Shown here piece by piece: positions 1 to 10,501 of a stretch of 64,000 nucleotides of DNA. Made by a program: the position numbers and the translations under genes. The stretch comes from Neckera pumila (Eukaryota; Streptophyta; Bryopsida; Hypnales; Neckeraceae): positions 31,124,108-31,188,107 of the forward strand of contig OZ018408.1 in the NCBI GenBank assembly GCA_963969595.1. The letters run 5' to 3'. The notes beneath the pieces are model-generated. The model had not been told where the DNA came from, made no database searches, and worked only from the letters and a program-made list of their open reading frames with translations. How positions within the stretch are numbered: the stretch's first letter is position 1; each line of letters starts with the position of its first letter.

Positions 1-110
1 GTCCAACGGGAGCAAGGGAGCTTGGGTGGGGAGCTTGGGTGGGGAGCGTGAGCTGAGGGGAGGGACAGAAGTGCAGACGAGTCACCTTCAATGCCATCAC
101 CTCCATCATG
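1..110. repeat. GC-rich G-tract repeat at the left edge
   Basis: Short purine-rich tandem units containing GGGGAGCTTGGGTG fill roughly the first 60 bases. Similar wording appears in inverted orientation at about 5,515-5,645, in the region 5' of the piggyBac gene. It may be the edge of another element cut by the window. No gene is visible here. Confidence 0.35.
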
Positions 111-465
111 CTTTTTATTTTACAAAACAGAAACAAAGCACCACCTTATAATCAAAATAAGGCAAATAAACAAATAAAAATTATATATGTGAACAAAGAA
201 TTCAATAATTCAAGTGAATAAATAGTTTTTCTATATGCATAAGGCTTCAAAATATTAATTATGATCACAGTAAAAAATCTATTTTTTTTTAAACAATTAT
301 ATAATTCATCTATGTACCTAATACAAAACACAAATACATTCAAAGTAGATATTTTTCCCAATTAAATCATTAAATGCGTCATTGCTCTCTAGCTTATTCA
401 TATTTTGTTCAAGAAAATATTTTGGAAAAAATAAAATAAAAATATTTCCTTCTAACTAAAGGCAT
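111..465. other. AT-rich non-coding stretch
   Basis: AT-rich sequence between the GC-rich edge and the foldback element. I see no supported gene, RNA or repeat in it. Confidence 0.5.
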
Positions 466-1050
466 TAGACACATTAGTCACAACAAATCTTCCACAATTC
501 TTATCTACTCATTCAAAAATGGTCCAACACATTCCCAAAAGTTGTAATAATACTTGACAAGCAAAAGAGCCTAGGATATTGAACACGCCAATGCCAATAT
601 TGGTTGGAAAACATACACAAGTTCTAAAGAAATTTTATCCGCCCAATCAAGAATTGTGCAAGAAATAGTGGAGCTGTGACTAATGTGACTAACACCCAGA
701 AGGGCATTAGTCACAGTAGTCACAGCTCCACTATTTCTTGCACAATTCTTGATTGGGTGGATAAAATTTCTTTAGAACTTTTGTATGTTTTCTAACCAAT
801 ACAAGACACCCACATGAAAATTTGTGGGAGCATTGGACAATTTTAGATTTTTAGGGGATTTTCAATGGTTTTGTCTTGCAACCCCAAAGAAATGGAAAAT
901 TGGCATTGACGTGCTTAATTTCCTAGGCTCTTTTGCTTGTCGAGTATTTTTACAACTTATGGGAATGTCTTGGAGCATTTTTTGAACAAGGAGATATGAA
1001 TTGTGGAAGATTTTTTCACATGTGACTAATATAACTAATATTAGGAGTTA
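466..1050. mobile_element. Large foldback (hairpin) element
   Basis: The left arm, about 466-691, is the reverse complement of the right arm, about 706-1045. The loop is only about 14 bases, around 692-705. Near the loop the arms read AGCTGTGACTAATGTGACTA and its inverted partner with one difference. Both outer ends carry a TTAGTCACA-like motif next to CTTCCACAATT. The right arm holds an extra block of about 80 bases (roughly 825-895) that the left arm lacks. There is no coding capacity, so it is a foldback or MITE-type element moved in trans. It abuts the left side of the piggyBac element and may have replaced its left tip. Confidence 0.75.
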
Positions 1051-1169
1051 AATAATCTAAATTAATCATTAAATCAACTTGTAACACATCCTGATAAACA
1101 TCTTAGAATGCATCAATGTCTTGAAGTTTATAATGCACAATATAGTTTTTCAAATTTATTTTCATTTAT

Positions 1170-1575
1170 CCACATTTGACCATCTAGATTGTAAAATATA
1201 AGCATTTGAAAAGCCATTTTGTTTTCTTTCATTGTTCTCAAGAATTTGAACTGCTTTTGACCACTGATTGTTGTAAATTTGTGTACTATAGATGCTAAAT
1301 TTAATTTTTTTAGCATATTGCAGATCATGTTAAGAATGTTTCCAGAAAATTTCAGTGCAAAAGAGGACATGGAAGACATACAAAATAATTTTGCAATGCA
1401 ACTATGTCCAACAACTTACAATGCTTCATAATTTTTCAAGCAAGATTTTTGCCACATATTGTTGAAACTCAAATATCCAAATGGTGCATAGATAGGTATA
1501 TATTTTTGCTTTACAATATCCAAAAAAAATTTGGAAGAAACAAAACCTTCTAATTCCTATGAAATTTAGAAGGAC
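1170..1575 (+). repeat. Left inverted subterminal repeat of piggyBac element
   Basis: Reverse-complement partner of about 5,785-6,190. Matching stretches run through CATTTGAC, ATATAAGCATTTGA, CTTTTGACC, AATCATGTTA-like and GCAACTATGTCC blocks in the same order. Long subterminal inverted repeats of this kind recur at 14.7 kb and 37.8 kb and appear to mark the family. Confidence 0.75.
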
Positions 1576-2218
1576 TACCGTATATCAATAAAAAGGTGAA
1601 TAAGGCTGTGGTGTGGAAAAAGTATGCTAGTTTGAGTGAACTCAGAGTTTCATGCATGTCTAAGGATGGACACAAGCCATCAAAAATATACCTGCCATCA
1701 CATCAACACATTGTTCACTAAATACAAACAAATCACACCCTTCTAATAAAAAAGGAAGCTAAAAAATTATTATTATTATATAGATCAATAAGTAATTGAA
1801 TAGTTAAAAACTTTGAATAGATAAATAATCTTGGCTTATGCATTTGGCTCTAAAAATTAATTCTGAAAAAGGTAACAAAATAATTCTTCTCTAGACTACA
1901 CATGTAATGCATATTTGCAACAAAATAGTGGGAACCATATTTCTCTTTACTCAAAATTTGCGAAGATCATTCTATGTAATAATTATACAAGTGAATAATT
2001 AATTCAATAATTCAAGTTTGTATATAATTTTGGTTTATGAATTTGGCCTCTAAAAATTAGTTTTGAAAAAGGATAATAAATTATTTTTTCTCAAGTACAT
2101 TTACATAATGCATCTTTGCACCTAAAAAATGAAAACCTAAATTGTCTTCAAAACAAAAATTGCAAAGTAAAATTTATGAGGTGCAACATGAATAATTACT
2201 TACATCATGTATGAGCAC
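1576..2218. other. AT-rich 3' flank of piggyBac gene
   Basis: Non-coding AT-rich sequence between the left subterminal repeat and the end of the transposase gene. Two similar segments, around 1,790-1,880 and 1,990-2,075, share wording such as TTGGCTCTAAAAATTA / TTGGCCTCTAAAAATTAG, so a local direct duplication is likely. No gene was seen. Confidence 0.4.
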
Positions 2219-4112
2219 TCATTGCAAGCGTTCGTGATATACTTGAAAGCATCCTTTCCGAAAACACATAAAGTTATTGCCACATGAAGGGCAATAAGTT
2301 TTAGGCCGAATCACTGGGGGGGATCCATCATTGCAAACCACACAAGGTTTGCGCACATCAGTGAAAATTGGAAAATGAACACGTTGTCGACAGTTTCTTT
2401 GAGTGACCTCATGCCGCTGCTTTCTTCCATAGTTTCCAACTAGTGCCTCACACAATTTGGTTCGAAACTGTAAATGCGTCATGGGAGTACAAGGAGGGTT
2501 ACAATCCCTGCACTTGTCTAAGTAAATGATGTACATGTTGACAATACTAGTGTCAACAAGGAAAAAGAAAACCCGATGCCACCATTTATGCGACCTGGTT
2601 TGACACGTATAAGAAGCACACAATTGGTCCGCCACATCAACACCCCGCATGTGTGTAGTATATTCGAGATGCATTGGAGATGTTTGAATGTTGTCCCGAG
2701 TTGACCCATTCCGTCGAGGGACTGATATCACAGGAAATTGCCAAGGAAATTGAACGGGCATAGCATGTGTAGAAATAAGTAGGACCGGCTTCTTATCCTT
2801 CCATAAAACAGAACTCACTTGTCTAGACTCATGCATGCGCCACTCTAACGTTCCTTGCGCATGTCGATTGAATGCCTTTGTATTTTTCATAGTGTCTGGA
2901 AGGCCTACTCGATTAGAACGAATAGTACCCGTAGCATAAGTCCCCCTCTCTAATAACTCTTTGAATAAGGCAATGGATGAAAAAAAATTGTCCATAGTAA
3001 TGACAGTCATGACCCTTTCCCTCGTTTGGAGCTAATAAACAAAGAACTACATTGTGAGCTAATCTTGCCTCTCCCCTAACCCCTTCACGTAGTGTTTGAC
3101 CATCCTCTTGCGTTACGGGTTTTTTACCACAATAGACCTCAAAATTTGATACAAATTTTGATATGGAATCTGCAAAGCACCAAACCTTCAAACCCCACTT
3201 TTGGGGGTTTTGTGGCATATGTTGGCGTGCCGGACAATACTTGCCTTTGTAGCAAATCATCATTTCATCTACAGTAGCAAAATTTTCCCAACCTTCCATG
3301 CTCTCTTGCAATTACTTCTAATGGCATCAATCAACCACCGAATTTGACCCATCTTGTTATAACCCGGCATTGCCTTGTCACTCTCATACCTACTTGGATT
3401 GGTAATATGCAAACACTTTGTCAACAGTATAAATCGAGCCCGCGACATGAGGCCCGAAATTGTCGGGCAATGGAATAAAGAGCCTTTCTTGTGCCAATAA
3501 GATTTCATATTGGGTTGACGTTTCAACCCCATATAAAGAATAATTGCCATGAAGATCTTGAGTTTTGAAACAGAAAGGTCTTCCCATTTAGGCCCACCAA
3601 AAGTCAGACCATCGTCATTCTTAGCCATTGCATAACAGCTAGTCTCTGCCACAATGCTACGTAAAATCCAGAGTGGCCAAAAAATCTCAAATAAATTGAG
3701 ATATGTAGGAAAATTTCGCCATAAAACATTTGACCCCGAATAACCACAGAAGGGTCGAGGTTTAGGATCATATGTAATAAAAGACTGACTCCATGTCAAA
3801 TTACGATACACGTGTTTCACACTATTCACGTCACCAACCGCACCATCATCATCATCATCTTCTTCTTCTTCTTTGCTGAAGTCAAATTCATTGTACCCAA
3901 CCTCCATATCACTACGACTGCTATAATTTACATCATTATTTTCCCCATGCATATAATGACGTGGAAAAATATCAGCGTCTCCATCCGCAAAGTCATCATC
4001 ACCTTCATACGGTAAATCAAATCAAATTCTGTCTTCCTCACTACTCACCCCAATCCCTATGCTTTCTTCAACATTCCCTCCCACTCCCAAATTCACCCTT
4101 GCATCCCTCATC

Positions 4113-4250
4113 CCAGTTCCCACCCTTGCATCCCCCATTCCAACCTCCACCTTCACATCCCCCATTCCAACCTCCACCTTCACATCCCCCATTCCACCCT
4201 CCACCCTCACATCCCCCATTCCACCCTCCACCTTCACATCCTCCATCCTA
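4113..4250 (-). repeat. 27-bp coding minisatellite in piggyBac N-terminus
   Basis: Tandem 27-bp units of the ATTCCAACCTCCACCTTCAC type encode repeats of GMGDVKVEV on the minus strand. Copies differ slightly. The tract lies in the poorly conserved acidic N-terminal region, so variation in copy number would probably be tolerated. Confidence 0.8.
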
Positions 4251-4765
4251 CCCCCCACAAACTGCCTCTGAAGCCCCCAGTCCAGCCCTGTCCCAAGCCC
4301 CTCCTCCAGTTCGGGGTGGCATGGGGACTCGGGTTCTTGCAGCCCTGTTGGGACAGGGTCGGCAAGGATGCCGGTGGGTTCAGGGCCCCCCGTACTGGTT
4401 GCTGCCGTTCTCCAGGGGTTCCCGGGCGTCTCCAATATGGGAACGCCTCCCCCAGCGTCTCCTCTAGCAGCGATGTCGGGTTGGTTTTGTGAACTCTCTC
4501 CTTGCCGCTCTCCTGCATGTAGCTCTTGACTGTCAAAGAAATCTTCGTTGTAGTCGCCAATCTCTGATGCATCTTGAAGCTCAAAATTGTCTTGTAATGG
4601 CATTGGTACAGGAGGCACGTATGAAGGTGTTGGGTAGTCCGTTTCCGCAATAGTGGTTGGTGGAGGTGTAGGACTTCGGGGTGGTAGAAGAGAATCAATA
4701 GATGTTGATGAAGGTTTTGCTAGCAATCTGCAACTTCTTCTGACGGGAAGACCATCCCAAGCAAT

Positions 4766-4851
4766 CTAGAAGAGAGAAGAGAGAATTGTCATGAGAAATT
4801 GAAAGAGAATGCATATAATAGGTGAAAGTTGTGGGAAGCGAAAATACAAAC
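4766..4851 (-). other. Intron in piggyBac gene
   Basis: GTTTGT donor after AAAGAG and an acceptor TTCTCTCTTCTAG after a pyrimidine run. Removing it joins the frames in phase 0, giving KNKE followed by IAWDGLPVRR, and extends the open frame across the junction. This is strong evidence of a spliceosomal intron in a plant piggyBac gene. Confidence 0.75.
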
Positions 4852-5103
4852 CTCTTTGTTCTTCATAGTGGATTTCTTCTTCCCCATGGCTTCTCCAATT
4901 CTTATCAATGTAGATGAAGACTTGCTTTGTGTTTTGGAGTTTCTCATTGTGAGATCATATAGTGCAAACAAATTGGATTCCAACTTTGGAATGAAGATTT
5001 TTTTCCCACTTCCTTGCATGATGAGGTGAGTGGGTGAGATGGAGGTCAATGTGAGGCAAAATTTAGTTGCAATTGGGGATGCATTGACAAGTGGAGTTGC
5101 CAT

Positions 5104-5784
5104 GACTAATGTAGTGGGTGGATTGTAGGATTCTTTTATAAAATTGGAGTGTGTTTAGTAGCTTGTATAGTTATGCATTTATTGCTCTTGCTCCAATTTA
5201 GGGGAGATCTTGGGCAAGTAGCACACTTGGCTGTGTTTGATTATGAAATTCAATTGTTTTTAGCAAATGCAGCTCCAAATCATCAGATAATTTGGACAAT
5301 TGCTTTGAATTGCCATTTTGGGGGGCTTGGAAATTAATTGCTTTTGTTTTCGACCCTACGTTGATTTCCAAATTTCAAGATGTCAGGGAGTGGAGCCCCT
5401 GCTCTTGAACCTACAATTCATTTACATTACAAAAACCCACAAAAATTAAAGCAAAAAAAAATGGAAGAAGATCTTACCTTCGCGCGCCGGTGAAGCTCCA
5501 TTGCGTTGGTCCTGCTCTTCGTCACTCCCCAACTGAGCTCCCTACGCACGCTCCCCTCCCACGCTCCCCACCTCAGTTCGTGCTCCCCTCCCCTCTCCAC
5601 CTGAGCACCCCTCTCCTCCACCTCAGCTTGCCGTCCAAGGAGTTAGAGTTCCCCATTGTATGTTCACGGAGGCTCTATGTTCCATTGATTAGAACATATC
5701 GGGAACGCAGTGGGAACATATTGGGATCAGACCCCGACCCTTTTTTCATGCTATGCCCAAAGCCATATTTCATTTGTTATTCAC
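5104..5784. other. 5' flank of piggyBac gene
   Basis: Presumed promoter and leader side of the minus-strand transposase gene. It includes a C-rich pyrimidine tract, about 5,515-5,645, whose complement resembles bases 1-60 of the window. I see no additional supported gene. Confidence 0.4.
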
Positions 5785-6348
5785 ATAGTGTTTCTAAATT
5801 CCATAGATAATAGAGTTTTTAATTTTTTCCTTTTTTTTTTGTGGAGATTGTAAAGGCATATTATATCTTTCAATCCACCGTTTGGATTTTTGAGTTTCAA
5901 AACTATGTGGTAGAAATCTTGCTCGAAAAAAAATATGAGGCATTGTGAACTTCTGGACATAGTTGCACTGCAAGATTTTTTTGTACATCTTTCATGTCTT
6001 CTTTTGCCTTGAAATTTTTTGGAGGCATTCCTAACATGATTTAAAGTATGATAAAATTTTAAATTCAGCACCCATAGTGAAAAAATTTGCCACAATCAAA
6101 GGTCAAAGGCAGCTGAAATGGTCGGGCACAGTCAAACAAAATAAAAACTTTAACATCAAATGCTTATATCTTTCTATCCGTGCAGTCAAATGTCACAAAA
6201 TTTTTACCACTTGTTCTTCTACAAATCTAGTACAAGATCCTACGGTTAGATTTTCAAAAAAAGCTTTTTTTTTTAAATTTTGATAAATGCAACATTAGGG
6301 GCAGTTTTGAGTGGGTTTTGACAGAAAATGGCCTTGGTCCTTTAGGGG
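5785..6348 (-). repeat. Right inverted subterminal repeat and terminus of piggyBac element
   Basis: Partner of the left arm at about 1,170-1,575. The last 165 bases carry a block shared with other piggyBac-type ends in the window (CAAGATCCTACGGTTA, then CTTTAGGGG at the tip). The tip is followed by TTAA at 6,349-6,352. Confidence 0.75.
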
Positions 6349-6525
6349 TTAAGGACCTCAAATCCCAAGTGACCCACGGACGTGGAAGCCAGAGTAATTG
6401 GAAAATGTAATGGACGCTTGGACTTTGGCCTAGAAATAAGCACGGATACTACAAATAACACCATTCCTAAGAGAGCACAATAATACAGGCTCACTATATT
6501 TGTAGGGAAAGTTGTAATCTACACA

Positions 6526-6864
6526 CTAGGAGTGTGACCTACTCTTCAACATCTCCATTGCCTTCATTATCTCTGGTCCACAACTATATCCACTACTACC
6601 ACTGGACCTCTGGAGAGCATTTTCCCGCCGTTGTTTCTTCAAGGACCTCTCCTCCCAACCGTCCCACGGACGACGACGACAACGAAGCGAAAACAATCCA
6701 TCATGTGTTTTGCATTGTCGTTTGGCAACGCCCAATGAAGACGGACGAGGTCTAGGAGGCAACATGCCATTAGATATGGTAATTCGGTCTTTGTAGACTA
6801 TAGGCTCTACATCCTTAAAATTATTGCCAAAGATGGCAAGAGACATAGGCACCATGTCCTCCAC
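6526..6864 (-). pseudogene. Element A gene, last exon (basic tail)
   Basis: This exon starts after a CTTGCAG acceptor at 6865 and stays open for about 112 residues to a TGA-type stop at its end. It follows the previous exon in phase 0. The product is rich in Arg and Ser, with an RRRP...KKQRRENALQ stretch that could be a nuclear localisation signal. I recognise no enzyme domain. It lies only about 170 bases from the TTAA where the piggyBac element ends, so the 3' end of element A is probably close or was hit by that insertion. Confidence 0.5.
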
Positions 6865-6972
6865 CTGCAAGTATAGAAATTTAAAAACAGATTCATAATG
6901 TACAACTTACATCTGCAAAGCATTACTTAAAAACAAATATGTATGCAAAGACAAAAATTGTTGATAACGTAC

Positions 6973-7320
6973 CTCCACAACAACCACACCACCCACTTCA
7001 TCATCGTAGAGCTTCCTTTGCGTTTCAGAATTCATTTGAGAGCGATCCCTTGGAGACTTCGATTGCTGACGTGACTTGAGAGGAGATGGAGAGTGAACTA
7101 GTACAGGACGCATTCTTGCACTGGGAGGACTATCAACTACACCATCATCTACGTCCTTCATTGAGAAATCCATGGTTGACTGTGCAGTGGCCGCTGAATA
7201 CATGATATGACGAACCCCATATTGCGATATACTCAGCTCTCCACAGTCAGCAAGTGAATCAGTTGAAGCCAGGCACTTGTCTCCACAACCATTTTTGGGA
7301 GCCTCAGCAACATCCAAATC
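6973..7320 (-). pseudogene. Element A gene, penultimate exon
   Basis: This open exon begins after a TGTGCTCAG acceptor and ends at GTGGAG before a GTACGT donor. Both junctions are phase 0, matching its neighbours. The product includes an acidic first half and a Ser/Pro/Arg-rich segment (SPSPLKSRQQSKSPRDRS) that looks like a disordered linker. No fold is recognised. The neighbouring intron at 6972-6865 is short and has consensus ends, supporting a spliced gene. Confidence 0.5.
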
Positions 7321-7622
7321 CTGAGCACAAAACAGAGGTCTCCACTGTAATGAATTGCTATATTGGATTCATGTTGACACAAGATGTATTCGCATTGCAA
7401 CAATAGAGGGTCAAAATCCTATATGGCCTACAAACTCCTCTTGCGGGGAGGCGCTCTATGATAGACCCAAATGTCCGGTATATTCCGCTCCTTGCGTGGC
7501 AACGGATCGGACATGGCGCGAGGAGGCGGACAGAGACAGAAATAAATGTCTCGTAGCCTAAGTTCCTTGCCAGAAGAAGGAGTGGACATTTGGGGAGAAA
7601 CTTAAGGCCCACTATTGCTCAC

Positions 7623-8417
7623 ACTCCACTCATCGTAAAGAAAATTGGAGACCTCCAATGCCCTGGCAAAGTTATTGTACTTGACCATGTCAAGTTCATT
7701 CATAAGGTGGACGCCTCCAAGAGCATTGTCTCTACGAAAAGAATTCAACTCCCATGGCCTCTCTACGTGCAGATTCTTAAACCACGAGAGAAGCTCATTT
7801 ATGAGGAATCCATCTGTTGCTCTGAGACCTTCAAACGACCACGGATCCAAGAGCACCACATTCGTAGGGTTGTTCACAAAGTGCATCTCCGGCTTGATGT
7901 CCACAACAATTGTGGTCTTTTTGGTGAACATGGAATCAATCAAATTGTGCAGTTTTTCTAATGGCTTTATGTAGAGGACTTTGTCCGACCCTTTTATCTT
8001 GTAGTCCTCTAGCCTTCCGTTCCTCCCTCTGCGTTTCAAAACGTTGCATTGCTCTTGGCCAAGAATGTAATACAGGGATTCTATGCTGTGAAATAGAAAC
8101 TTGCAAATGAGTTCGGCATAGGATCTCTTCATGGAGCTCTAGATGTGGACGTATGCAATGGAGGACAACTCTCGCAAAAAGCTCCTGACATGGGGCCGAC
8201 AAGTGACCCTCTTAATTTCCAAGGTCTTGTGCTCTACATCAGGGACTACCTCACCGGGATTGCAAAACCTCCCTTCCTTCAGGTGGTACCTCACAACGTC
8301 ACACACGCATAGAAGTCCATTCAGATCCAGGATGACGTTGAGCCATTTCTCTGTCAGCCTAGAAGTGAATGGAGGAAGATTGTGGCATTCCGCCTCATGG
8401 GATCTCTCACTGCTACC
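7623..8417 (-). pseudogene. FCP1/NLI-interacting-factor-like (HAD) domain exon
   Basis: This exon encodes a domain resembling plant FCP1-homology (HAD-superfamily phosphatase-like) proteins. It begins after a CATGAGCAG acceptor and ends GAGTGGAGT before GTGAGC. Seen in order are a motif-I-like VILDLNGLLC, the RP....FLREL segment, an SSM motif after a TAG stop, a coil, and the late motif TTIVVDIKPEMHFVNNP followed by DPWSF. In active family members motif I is usually DxDxT; here the second Asp position is Asn, as in many plant DLNG-type relatives, so catalysis is doubtful even before decay. A single in-frame TAG (8139-8141) interrupts an otherwise continuous frame and replaces the residue before SSM, which is Trp in relatives. 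Its presence in a transposon-like gene is unusual. Confidence 0.65.
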
Positions 8418-8589
8418 CTGCTCATGACGAAAAGAGAAAAAGTGCAAATTAAAAGGATGCACTTCCGACTACAAAATGGGTACTCCACCCGTGCTTTCAA
8501 GACAATGAACCACATCCACGAAGGGGAGAAAGCAAAAACAAGTGTGCCAGGTAGAAGACCACAGCAAGGACACTCAAACATACACATCA

Positions 8590-8906
8590 CTATTTACATA
8601 CCGCGTCCTAGACCATGGCAACCAGAGATGTTGTAGTTGTCTCGACCCGAGTATGCGATGGAGGCATTTCTGACTGAAAAGGAGGATCGTCTGGACTGTC
8701 CATCAATAACCCGACGTCTCCACCATCAACAGGATGATCCTCGACATTCTTTTTCTCAGCAGATAACGGAGGAATCTCTAGCACCGGATCACCACTAATA
8801 GCAACAGACACGTCAAGCACACATGCAAGGGGAATCTCCGGATCCACAGCAGCATTTAGAGGATTGGATGCCATAGGAAGAGCAACAATTTCAGACATCA
8901 ACGAGC
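8590..8906 (-). pseudogene. Element A gene, short acidic exon
   Basis: The exon begins at 8906 after a GCCACAG acceptor. Its first codon is split with the last G of the previous exon (phase 1), and the frames join exactly. It ends near a GTATGT donor around 8,590, just after an in-frame TAG (8608-8610); the exact donor is uncertain. The peptide is acidic and Pro-rich with no recognised domain. Confidence 0.45.
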
Positions 8907-9071
8907 CTGTGGCTGCGACATATCAAGCATAGAAATGATGTGTGAGAAAAAAATATATATTACAGTTTCTCGCTGGGAGATGGAATGTTACATTATATAC
9001 ATTGCACTAGGAAAGTCTAGCCTATTAGCCTACTCTTGCAATCTAAAATGCCTACGAACGTGGAAAGGGAA

Positions 9072-9092
9072 TTCAACTCGAATCAAGTTGAA
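9072..9092. repeat. 21-bp palindrome in intron 9122-8907
   Basis: Arms TTCAACTCG and CAAGTTGAA with a 3-base AAT spacer. It is a member of the 9-3-9 palindrome family. It lies in the intron just after the coiled-coil exon. Confidence 0.7.
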
Positions 9093-9122
9093 GAGGAGGC
9101 TGAGAGAGTCATAGGAAAGAAC

Positions 9123-10321
9123 CTGGAGGAATCTCAGTCACAGGCCCCTGTGACTACTCGGCCTCTAATCTCCGTTCGGCGACATCCGACGAGACGGGGT
9201 CAGGGTTGGTGTCCGCAGCAACATCCTCGACATCTTCCTCATCCTGTGCTGGAACATCCTCCACTTCCTCCAAACCTTGCTCGACAACGACTTCATGGAG
9301 CTGATCTGTGCAAGTCTCCGGGGCAGAGCAATCTTGCTCCTTGACCTGCAGAACTGGATCCTGGTCTTGTGATCCCTCGGTTGCAGCTCGTAGAGCATTG
9401 CCAGATGCCGAGGCAGCATCATCAGTTGCCGCATCCCGCCGAATTGTATCCACCTCCATATTGTCGGGACGCCAGTCGGATTTGACCTGGTTCAGATTGG
9501 AACTTGGCGACGTCTGGGCCAGCATGTTCTGGGATGTTGACGGCACCCCAGTGAGGATCTTCGACCCTGTGCGAGCTTGCCTGGCACTATCGACTGACCC
9601 CTGGGGATGATTGGCAATTGCCAGTTGAGGAGTTCCTACAGCCAGATCCAGGGACATCAACGGTCTCGCACTGAACATCGTGCTCACGGCCGTCGCTGCC
9701 ACCTTTGATACAATCTCGGGAATACTCTGCATGATCTCCTTGATCATGTTCTTGTTCTCCCGACGCGCCCGCTTGTTTCCTTCCTTTGCGCCTCACACTC
9801 CTCCTTATGAGCCCAAGCCTCATTCTCATGTTCTTCTGAATGAAGTCCATAATCCACTCCTGCGAGAGTGGAGTGGCCGGCACTGGTAAGTCGGGCTTCC
9901 TCTTTGATGGCACACGCGGACGGGATTCCGGAGTGATATTATGTCTACCAGACGAGCCGGATGATCCCCGCATGTCACTACCCTCAGGCACATGTGCCGA
10001 CTCCCCAACTGCTCCCAGCGTCAACTCCAAAACATCATCAGTGTCTGCACCGATGTTCACAGGAACAAAACTCTCAGACCCCCCAGGAATCTCGATGCAG
10101 TTGTCATCGGTTGGTTCCTTCCCCCTTCCGGACACAAACGGACCCTTAGCTTCTAAGATGGACACACCTTTCCCCTTACTTCCGTCATCTTCGTGCTCTT
10201 CGACAAAGTACGCCGACTCAAGGAAATCATCCTTGTCCATACTCTCCGACTCCAAGCACAAGTTGAGGAAATCTTCCTTCTTCTTGCTCTCACCAACAAA
10301 GAAGTGGTCCAGCGACAGCAT
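9123..10321 (-). pseudogene. Element A gene, MTase tail plus coiled-coil linker exon
   Basis: The exon opens at 10321 after a GTCATGTAG acceptor and continues the methyltransferase-like fold from the previous exon (LDHFFVGESKKKEDFL fits the strand with an acidic residue after motif I). An acidic, Ser/Gly-rich linker follows, then a predicted coiled coil (EEHENEAWAHKEECEAQRKE and onward to IKEIMQSIPEIVSKVAA), and a low-complexity acidic tail. Two small frameshifts lie around 9,770-9,850, because the coiled coil reads continuously only across three frames. An in-frame TAG lies at 9154. The donor is CCAG before GTTCTT at 9123. Confidence 0.55.
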
Positions 10322-10358
10322 CTACATGACAAGCTCAAAGAGCAGTTAGGAAAGCATG

Positions 10359-10446
10359 ATCAACTCGAACCGAGTTAAAGAAGAATATATGGCCGCTAGA
10401 GATCCAGAGGACGTGCAAATAGGGAGTCAACTCAACCCAAGTTAAA
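10359..10446. repeat. Two 21-bp palindromes in intron 10501-10322
   Basis: Copies lie at 10359-10379 (ATCAACTCG, AAC, CGAGTTAAA) and 10426-10446 (a weaker copy ending CAAGTTAAA). Both are inside the phase-0 intron that splits the methyltransferase-like fold. Confidence 0.7.
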
Positions 10447-10501
10447 GAGGAGGGATTCAAACATTTAAACTATCAGCATCCAAAACTGAAGTCGAACTCA
10501 C

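Larger units (their letters stand above)
2219..5103 (-). pseudogene. piggyBac transposase (DDE_Tnp_1_7), decayed
   Basis: This would be a DDE transposase that cuts and pastes the element at TTAA. Exon 1 runs 5103-4852 and ends AAAGAG before GTTTGT. The intron is 4851-4766 with a pyrimidine-rich TTCTAG acceptor, and exon 2 starts at 4765 in phase 0. Exon 2 carries an acidic/proline-rich N-terminus with a 9-residue repeat, then the conserved core with a W..L....L..F.A.I.Y.G-like region and the RFILLTKCLHI motif. The three expected catalytic aspartates are visible, in VDEMMICYKG (about 3,270), TMDNFFSS (about 2,995) and GVDVADQL (about 2,635). A Cys-rich C-terminal finger (CVVC...CPSC...C....CF..YH) follows. 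The frame is broken by an in-frame TGA at 4022-4024 and by frameshifts near 3,270-3,310 and 3,000-3,020. It is related to PGBD-type proteins and is almost surely inactive. Confidence 0.9.
1051..6352 (-). mobile_element. piggyBac-superfamily DNA transposon
   Basis: This element holds a piggyBac transposase gene between long imperfect inverted subterminal repeats, left about 1,170-1,575 and right about 5,785-6,190. Both arms contain matching blocks such as GCAACTATGTCC and TATAAGCATTTGA in opposite orientation. The right end reads GGTCCTTTAGGGG directly followed by TTAA (6,349-6,352), which fits piggyBac termini and its TTAA target. The left tip with CCCC and TTAA is not visible; the foldback element lies where it should be. 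The left boundary given is therefore approximate. Confidence 0.75.

Noticed and set aside
4022..4467. Plus-strand proline-rich open frames of up to 168 codons
   Set aside because: They come from reading the 27-bp minisatellite of the piggyBac gene in reverse; the minus strand gives the conserved protein.
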